A stretch of DNA of 64,000 nucleotides, from assembly GCA_009792885.1 (NCBI GenBank), contig WMCF01000016.1, positions 16,046,685 to 16,110,684 on the forward strand. The letters are read 5' to 3'. This DNA comes from Eremophila alpestris peregrina. Lineage: Eukaryota; Chordata; Aves; Passeriformes; Alaudidae. Below the pieces are notes generated by a model. The model made no database searches. It was given only the letters and a program-made list of their open reading frames with translations, and had not been told where the DNA came from. Each line of letters opens with the position of its first letter. The first letter of the stretch is position 1. Made by a program: the position numbers and the translations under genes. Shown here piece by piece: positions 50,101 to 59,100 of the stretch.

Positions 50101-53100
50101 GGAGAATTACATCTCTAACTGCCCCAAAGTGACCTCGGGTTTATTTTGGCTAATAGCCAATTTGGATGTGTGCTTTGTGACATCCTTACCCAAGGATCTG
50201 AAAGTGTTTCATGAAAGTGTGAAGAAAAGTGAATGTGACTCCACTATTTGAAACAAATCAGCCTTTTTTTCTCAGATGAGGATTCTAAGATGCTGGTCTG
50301 GAGTGTCTCAATCATTGGCAGAGCTGAAAATAGACTTTATGTCTTATTTCTGTTTTGCAGCTACCATGGAAAACAGGACTTTCATCACCCTGTTAACACT
50401 GTGACCTGTGCTAGAGGATTGTAGTGTTTGAGATCCTTATAATTGTGTTTACAATTATATTTGGCTGCAGGGAGAGTATCTCAGAAGTGTCATGCATTAG
50501 AGAAACATGCAATTTAGAGGTCCTTCTCCCTGCAGCTGGGTGGGCAAGAAGTCAAAATCTTGACTACAGGCAACCACAGGGAGATCATATTGGGAAATTC
50601 CCTTCCCTGTATTTATCTCACCCTTTTTATTTCCTCCACAGGCGAGGCCACAACGTGCTGAAGGTTCAGCTGCCATCTAAGGAAGAGCATGTCATTCTGG
50701 TACGTCTGTCCAAGATCCAGCGGGCCCTGTACACGGAGTTCATGAACCGGTTCCGAGACGCAGGCAACAGTGGCTGGCTGGGGCTGAACCCACTCAAAGC
50801 TTTCTGTGTCTGTTGTAAGGTAGGTTTTGGCAGAAGATGCAAAGAATGAGTCTAATATGTTGGGGAAGGGGGAATATAAGTCAAAAGAGGAGGTGAAAAT
50901 GTGGTTGGCAGGGACATCATCTCTTCCCAGAGTGCTCTGCAGTGGCTCAAGTGTGTCTTTGCTTCCAGAACTGAGGTGCAGGGATGTTAAATGTCTCTTT
51001 CAAACTGTGCAAGAAACCTGCTGCCATCAGCTGAAACAGTCTGGGCTGATACCTGAAACTGCACAACCTTACCTGCTTAGTGCAAACAGGCAGCTTCCTC
51101 TGCCTTTGTGCTGTGTGGGGTGCACAGTGACCTCCTGGTTTGTTCTCAAGGAAAAAAATGGGCACTTATAAAGATATGAGAGCCAAAAGAAGTATTAATT
51201 CTTCCCTTTGAATAGCTGTGGGGGCTTTCAGGTCACAATCATTGGCAAGCAGCAGACAGTGCAGGTCTAACCACTTTCTTTCTTTATCCCTTCAGATCTG
51301 GAACCATCCAGATGTGCTGTATGAAGCTCTGCAAAAAGAGAATCTGGCAAACGAGCAGGATTTGGATGTGGATGACCTTGGCACAGCAAGCACTAATTCC
51401 CGCTGCCAGCCTCAGGGAATTAAAGTCAAAACAGAGAGTAATGCTTTGGCATCATCAGTTGGAGAAGCTACTAATAGCAAGTTCCTCCAGAGTGTTGGCT
51501 TCAACCCTTTTCAGGAGAGAGCAAATCAGGTTGTAACTTACGAGTGGGTGAGTGTCACTGCTGGAAAACTCTTCATTTGGAGAGTCTGAAAGACTCAGTT
51601 TTCTGAAGCAGAGTAAAGAGACGACTCTTCTGAGTTGTGGGTTTCTCTTATGTTGTCTATACCACAGTGCATCTTGATAAGCAAATCTACTTGGTGCTAG
51701 CAGGGGTTTGTGACTAATGAGGTAGAAGTGCAGGCAGCACTCTTATGTCATTGTTCTCTTCTGCACAAAAAGACTGGGCTTCATTATTCTAAATAAAGGT
51801 GTTAGGGTGAAGTTTGATCTAAGCAAGATGGTGGTAAATCTAGAAGGATGGAGGAAAGCTCTTGAGATAAAAGTCAGGAGAGGTTCAGAGGACGCTCATT
51901 TGTCATTTGGAGCTTCTGGAATGGGAGGTAGCAGCCGTAGTTGGGAGTAACATTGTCACCTCAAACAACTGAATGTAAATAACCTCGTTGCCATGATTTA
52001 TTTCTCTCACCTTGAGACAGGGGTGTTGAACTAAACAGGGAATGAGCAACTCCACCTGTAATAGTCTCCCCTTTCTTGGTAGGCCAAAGACATCTTGTGT
52101 GATTACCAGACAGGAGTCCTGGAGAACTCACCCAAGATGGTGTTACTTTTCCACCTAATTGAGGAAAGTGTGAAGCTTGGAGACAAGATCTTGGTCTTCA
52201 GGTAAGCAGAGTATCACCAGCTGATCCTACAGTCATTAAATACTGGAGTAGTTGGGCCCCCCCCTGGTACTTGCAGGTTTTTACAGAGGATGAATGATGT
52301 GGCAGTTACTCTTTTCTCCTTTGTTGTATTAATGTGAATTTTCCTCTGTGGGTTTTATACTTCTGCCACTGTCACATTTACTAGTGAGGGGTGTGCTGCA
52401 CAAACAGGCTTTGACAACCATCAGCACTGTCATGGTTGGGAAAGGGTTCTGATGCTCCACTTCTGCTGCTGGGGGACGTTTTCCTGAACACAGACCATGG
52501 GTTTGACAACCATCATCACGATTGTGGTTGGGAAAGGGTTCTGATGCTCCACTTCTGCTGCTGGAGGGCTTTTTCCTGAACAGAGATCTTGATTTTACAG
52601 CCAGAGCTTGTCCACCTTATCTGTAATTGAAGAATTTTTGGCAAAGAGACCGATGCCGAGTCCTCCAGGCTCAGATGGAGGAGTTCATAACTGGGTCCGA
52701 AACATCAACTACTACAGTGAGTGCCTCCAGTCCTCCTCTCTTTTGTTGTGACACTGTTTGATTGTGTGAAGGACTAATTTCTGAAAGTCACCCACCATCT
52801 TCTTTTAATTGTCTTTGGGTGTGAAAATGCTCTGCTGAAGCATTCTTCTGATGTACCTCTTTTAGACTGGTCTTGCTTTATTTGTTTTGGAAGACAATGT
52901 CAGTTGGATAGCAACTAAGCAGTAATTTCCAGATATTCTTTTGACATCTTACTTAAAAGATGTTAGACATCTCTGACATCTCACTTAGACGCTACTGCTT
53001 TTTTAAAGTTGCAAAAGATATTTTTTGCTTTGCTATTGCTATTTGCTAGATCTTGCTTCCCAAAACAAAATCACTCTGGAATGCTTTCACTTGCTCAAGG

Positions 53101-56100
53101 CTGTGAATTCCTCTCCCCTCTTCTGCAGCTTTAAATCTTTTTCTGGTGTGAATTGTTGCTTTGTGTGGCTACTTTACAGACCAGGACTGAGAAGAATGGT
53201 GGATATGGTGTTCCTAATTTTTGCAGAGCTGCCAGAAGCAAGCTGCTGCCCAGGAACAGAGACATGACATCCCCTGCACTCCTTTACACCAGCACTCTCT
53301 GTCCTCAGGTCTAGTTTCTGGGGGTTTGGCAAAGGCTTTACAATTTTGCTTTCTCTTGATTCCTGGAACTTCCTGCATAAATGAGGCCTTTGTTGCTGTT
53401 CTTTTTGCTTGCTATCCACCTTGCCTAAACAGAGCCTTAAAGGGCTAGATGTGTTGTCATGCTCACAGGCCTGGCCTTGACAAGCTTGAGTAATGTTTAC
53501 TTGATCTTTCAGTTGATCAAGTCCCAGCTGACTGTCTGCATTGCACCTGCCTTTTTGGGCATATTACAGGTACAGAGTGGTCCAGTTGAGATCCTGGAGT
53601 ACATAACTTGAACTGGTTTGGAACCAGTTTCAAAGCTCAGTGTTGAGAAAGTGGATTTGTTCTGAGAGAAATCCCCCAAACATACAGAGCTTTGACATGT
53701 ATCTTCAATTCCCTTCTCAGGGCTGGATGGCAGCACCTCTGCCTCCGAAAGGGAACGGCTGATTAACCAGTTCAATGATCCCAGCAATGCCTCTGTTTGG
53801 CTCTTCCTTTTGTCCACACGGTGAGTTGGCTGGAGCAGGAGGGTATGGAGGACGACTCATACTGATGTTCTGGATGCATGTGGGTTTTCAGTTCTTAACT
53901 TCCTCTGTAAAATATGCTCTCCATGGCATGATAGTGCCATCTGCTTCTGAATTCCCTAGGGATGTAGGATTTCAGCCTTAGGCCTCTGCTTAACAGTCTT
54001 GAACAGCTTAACAGTCTTGAAAACAAAACTTGGGTTTAAAGTTTAACTGGAGGAAGCTTTCTATAGACCCTTATGGACTCTTGGCTGTGATGGTTGTCCC
54101 TGCCTATAAGTTCTGGAAATTGGCATGGGTAGCAGTTTGAAATTTGCCTTAATTTTCCAGTGCTGGGTGTTTGGGTGTCAACCTCATTGGAGCAAACAGA
54201 GTGGTGGTGTTTGATGCTTCCTGGAACCCGTGCCACGACGCCCAGGCCGTGTGCCGCGTGTACCGCTACGGGCAGAAGAAGCCGTGCCACATCTACAGAT
54301 TGGTGTCTGATTACACCCTGGAGAAGAAGATCTATGACCGTCAGATCTCCAAGCAGGGCATGTCAGGTAAGTGCAGATGGGCACAGCGTTCCACTCTCAG
54401 CTTTCACTCCTCTAAGCTCCTGGAAGTCCTGTTTCTGTGGGTTTTGTAACTTCTCTTTTTAAAAGGTGACAGGCACTGTCCCAGGGCTGTGTTTGGTGTT
54501 TGAGTTGGCAGTGACATGGGAGTTGGTAAGAAATTCATGGTGGCAGAGCCAGCATCCTGCAGCAAGGTTGTGGTCCCAGTCCACTGCTGTGCCATTTACT
54601 TTCCCTGCTCCTCTTCTGGCTACTGCAACAGACTGGAGACTTGGGGGGTGCTCATCCTGTTTTCCCCTCTGTCTGGATATTGCTCATCTAATGGGTGTTA
54701 CTACTTAAATAGCTCTGTATCTCCATTTTTCCTGCAGCAAGAGAGGGAAAATAGCTAAATTAAAACATATATTGATACCTTTGACTGATAGTGCTTGCCC
54801 AGAATAATTAATTCATTGTGGTTCTGACCTGCCTTTGTACCAAAAGTATCTTTTGTGCTGGCTTGTGCCAGTTGTCAAGCTGCTCTCCTAGAATGTGCAG
54901 CTGAGGGTTGTGGTGACCCAAAGAGAGCTCTGTCTCCTTCTTTGCTCAAAACTCCAGAGGCAGCAGCCCAGCATGATCAGCTCAGTTTGCTGTTGTGCAC
55001 TCAAGGTGGAGTCCCCTGGCAGCTGGCCTGGCTCCCAGGAGAGTCCTGGATAGAGGTGTTTTCTCCATGTGCTTCCATTTGACCTGTGTGCAGGAGGGAA
55101 TGTTCAAGGAAAACATTCAGTCTCTTGTGAGTAAGGAAATGTGGCTGCTTTTCTGAGCTTTCCATTTTAGTACAGAGTTATTAATTTGAGCTTTTTTGGT
55201 GGGATTTGTGGGAGAACACATACTGATGTGGCTGTAGTTCAGTCCCAGGATGTGTAGTTTACAGCCTTGTTACGTGAGGTGGGACACTATCCATAATGAG
55301 TTTTGTGTTCCCATTTGCCAAGAGCTTGGTGACCTGCACAGCTTTGCTGTGCAGTCTGGAGCACAGGCATTTGTCAGTCTGACTTGGTCAAACAGGCTCA
55401 GCTCTGAACATGATGATTTTTCTCCTTGCCCTGGCATTTACAGAACACTCCTGAGGATTTTGTAGATTGCAAGGAGGGAGCTGTATTAGGGCAGAAGTGT
55501 AGGAAGGGCAACAGGCAGGCAGTGCTGATCTCTTCCCTTCTCTGCTCACTCCATTCCTTCTCTTTTCCAGATCGGGTGGTGGATGATCTGAACCCAGTGC
55601 TGAACTTCACTCGACGGGAGGTGGAGAACCTGCTGCATTTTGTGGAAGAAGAATCTGACCCTGCTCAGCTCTCCCTCAATCCAAGCAAGATGAAGGAGTC
55701 TGTTCTACAATTAGCCTGTCTCAAGTATCCTCACCTCATCACCAAGGTAAGACCAGCCTGCTTCTTTGCTGGCACTGCACTGCACAGGTAGGAGTGGGCC
55801 TGGAGGAGCCTGGCAGTGTGATGGGGCCATGGTGTCAAGAAGGATGCACTAGGTGCTGGTGGGAATAGGCAGAAAATTCTCTTGAGAGGACCCAAAGATC
55901 CCTGCCCTTCCCTGTAATATCTTCCACTCATCTAGAAACACCTCTGTCCTGCACAGGTTTGGGGGCAGGTTGTCAGACACCCCTTTCTTCAACTTGGTGC
56001 TAGGCATGAAGGTGGCAGTGGAATGTCCCAGCTTGCTGCCAGCTCTTTTCCTGGGGTGACTTTAAGCCAAAGTTGGGGCAGGCAGCAGTGGCCTGTGCTG

Positions 56101-59100
56101 TCAGGAGTGTCACAGGTGGGGTGGTGTTGCAGAGTGCACCTGTGCCAGGTGCTGTGGGGCTCTGGGGGCTGTGTGACATCATGGCAGGCTCGGTGCTTGT
56201 GCTCTTGGCCTGGGTTTTGCTGTGTGCTCATGGTAAGTGATGGCCTTGGCTGGGCAGGTGATGGCATTAGTTGACTGTCACCCTTCAGGATGAGCCTTGG
56301 TCGCACCCACAGTGGTGCCCCCCACACGTGCTTTGCCATGGCCAGCTCTGCCAGCCTGGGAAGGAGACGGACTGCCGCAGGGAGCGGGCGGCTGCCGTCC
56401 GGGGTGTGCTGCTTCCCTCTGGCGGTGTGCGGGTGCCAGAACCACGGTGCTGTGGGCTTGCAGGAGCCTTTTCAGCATGAGTCACTGCTGATCGACCGGA
56501 AGGAGCACAAGCTGACCAAGGCAGAGAAGAAAGCAGCCAAGAAGAGCTATGAGGAGGAAAAGCGAGCATCCGTCCCCTACACCCGGCCGTCCTACGCACA
56601 GTATTACCCAGCCAGTGACCAGAGTCTGACGAGCATCCCTGCCTTTAGCCAGAGGAACTGGTGAGCACCTGCCCCTCCCCTTCTCTCCATGCTTTAGGCA
56701 TGAAATGAGGGGGCAGAGGATGCTTGTCACTGTGGGGTGGGTGCTGCACTCTGCTCCCTCCTCTCTCACTAGGCGACCAGCCCTCAAGGGTGAGGACAAA
56801 CCAGTGGCAAGCGTCCGCCCAGTTCAGTCCACCCCCATTCCAATGATGCCCCGGCATGTCCCCTTGGGCGGTGCAGGATCAACCTCAAGTTCCAACCCTG
56901 CTGTCAACTTTCCCATCAACTATCTACAGCGAGCTGGTGTCTTTGTGCAGAAGATTGTTACCACCACGGGTGAGTCGCTGCTGCTCAAAGTGGGTTGGGT
57001 CATGATGCCCATGGTAATTTGAAGATGCCCGTGGTGAACTGAGGATCAGGGTGAGTTGTTGATGTCCACACGGGCTGTGGGCAGATGGACATAGAGTCAA
57101 AGATACTGTCTCTCTGAGTGGTTCCTCCATGCCCGGAGGACTTTCCCTGCAGGTATACAATAGTCATGGGCCTGTGGATTGTTGGGAGTGAGCTTTCCCT
57201 GACAGGAGCTGCAATACTGTCACTGGTGGTTCTGGAGATGCTTTGCCAGGACAGCATGGCTTTTGCTTCCTTGGAGCCTCTGCTGCCTTCTTGTGCTGTG
57301 TAGAAATAAACCCAGGACTTGCTTATAGCACAGCACATAGGAAAGACAATTGCACTGCAAAAAAAGGGGTTGGTTGTGCACCTTCCCTCTCCTGGCTGTG
57401 GCTGGCATGTAGTTTAATGGGCACTATTCTGTTTCTTTCCCCACTGCCAGATATTGTGATTCCGGGTACAAACACATCCACTGATGTACAAGCAAGAATC
57501 AGTGCTGGCGAGAGCATCCACATCATCCGAGGGACAAAAGGTAATTCTGTCCTGCTAAGATTTGTGGATAGAGTCCTAGCCAGTGCTAATTAGGAAAGAA
57601 AATGGTGTAAAGGCTTGAATCAGTCCCTTGAGAAAAAAAGAAACAAGAAGGGAAGGAGGTCTAGACTTTGCAGTGACTCTGTTGCAGCCTGTGCTGTGGG
57701 TGTGCTGATGCTGCATGGCTGTTGCAGCTGTGGCTGCTCCTGTCCCTGAGAGGAGCTGTTGAATTTTGGGACTCAGTTCTTCCTTCACAACACTCACTAC
57801 AAGTCCTGAGGAAGCCAGACACTCCCTGATTCTCCCAGAGCAAACTGTTAGAAGTGTGAGGCTCCACATTTCCCACTGGTACACTGAAGGGGGGTGATCT
57901 CCAGTCCAGGAAAGCTGAAAGGGTGAAAGTGAAGGGTGAGAAAGGGGGTAGAAGCCCTCCACTGGGCCTGTGCAGCTGTCCTATTCTTGCCCAAGGAACC
58001 TTGCAGGCTCATAGATCCAGGTCCTGAGCTGAGACTGGAGTTGTACTGAAGTTGTTGAATGAAGTTGTCCTGCCTCTGTTCCAGGGACGTATATCCGGAC
58101 CAGCGATGGTCGGATTTTCGCCATACGGACCACTGGGAAGCCAAAGGGCAATGAAGACCGTCGGACAGCTGCCTCAGGTAGGGGCCTGAGGTGCTGTGTA
58201 GGGCTCGCACGTGTGCTTTCCTACTGGAGTGTCTGGGGCAGTATTCCCTGGTGTATTCCATCATGTCTGTGTTTAGAGCTGACCCCGCCTAATCCCCAAA
58301 CACATTCCCACCTTCCTTTCCACTGTCGCGTCTTGGCCCACAGGTTTTTCTCTGAGGTCGTATTTCTCACCTGCCCCATGTCCTTGTCTGCAGGCTCCCA
58401 GAGCTCTTCCCTGGAGTCCACGAGCAATGGCAGACACAGTGCCTCATCCCCGCAGCTCCCCAGCGCAGAGGAGCTCACTCGGCCCATCTCCCCCGACAGC
58501 CCTGAGATCATCAGCGAGCTGCAGCAGTACGCGGAGGCGGCGGCCGCGCGCGAGTCCCGCCACAGCTCTCCCAGCACGGCCGCGCCACAGGGCCACGCCA
58601 CCCGCACGGACAGCGCGCCCGGCACCACCCGAGCAGCCGAGCAGCACCTGGGGGTTCCCTGCATGGCTCCCTCCGTGTCCTCGGCCCTGCCAGCCACCAG
58701 CCAGCACGGCGATGCCCACCCGGTGTTGGACTTACGGGGCAACAAGCGCAAGTCGACGTCGCCGTCGGCTCCGGAGGAGCAGTCCCGGAGGCAGCAGAAG
58801 AAGCGCCAGTTGCCATCGTCCGTGCAGCCCTACGAACACGGGTACCCCGTCTCTGGTGGGTTCACCATGCCTCCTGTCTCTTTAAACCACAACCTAACCC
58901 ATCCATTTGCCTCCCAGCCAGGAAACTCCTTGTACATGGGTGCTGGCTCCTCTTACTACCAGCTGCCCAATTTACTCCCAGACCCTCATCTGGTGTTCCC
59001 TGTGACTACTGACCCTCTGCTGACAGCCGGCACCGCCAGCTCTTCTGCTGCTACCTCAGCCACCGCCAGCGTCCCCTCATTCATGCTAAACCCTTCTCTG

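Larger units (their letters stand above)
42370..58393 (+). other. RAD54L2: RAD54L2 introns 2-20
   Basis: Nineteen GT-AG introns of 112-1540 nt. Introns with recognised repeats are 3 (43910-45449, CR1), 9 (49394-50641, CR1), 12 (52202-52600, tandem duplication) and 14 (53821-54160, 18-bp tandem). Intron 20 (58178-58393) is open in frame. In the other introns I see no element or RNA gene that I can name. Confidence 0.85.

Noticed and set aside
56289..56463. Alternative acceptor CCCTTCAG at 56288 giving a longer exon 17
   Set aside because: Use of this site would add 175 nt and shift the frame to an early stop. The homologous protein joins directly at EPF, supporting the acceptor at 56463.
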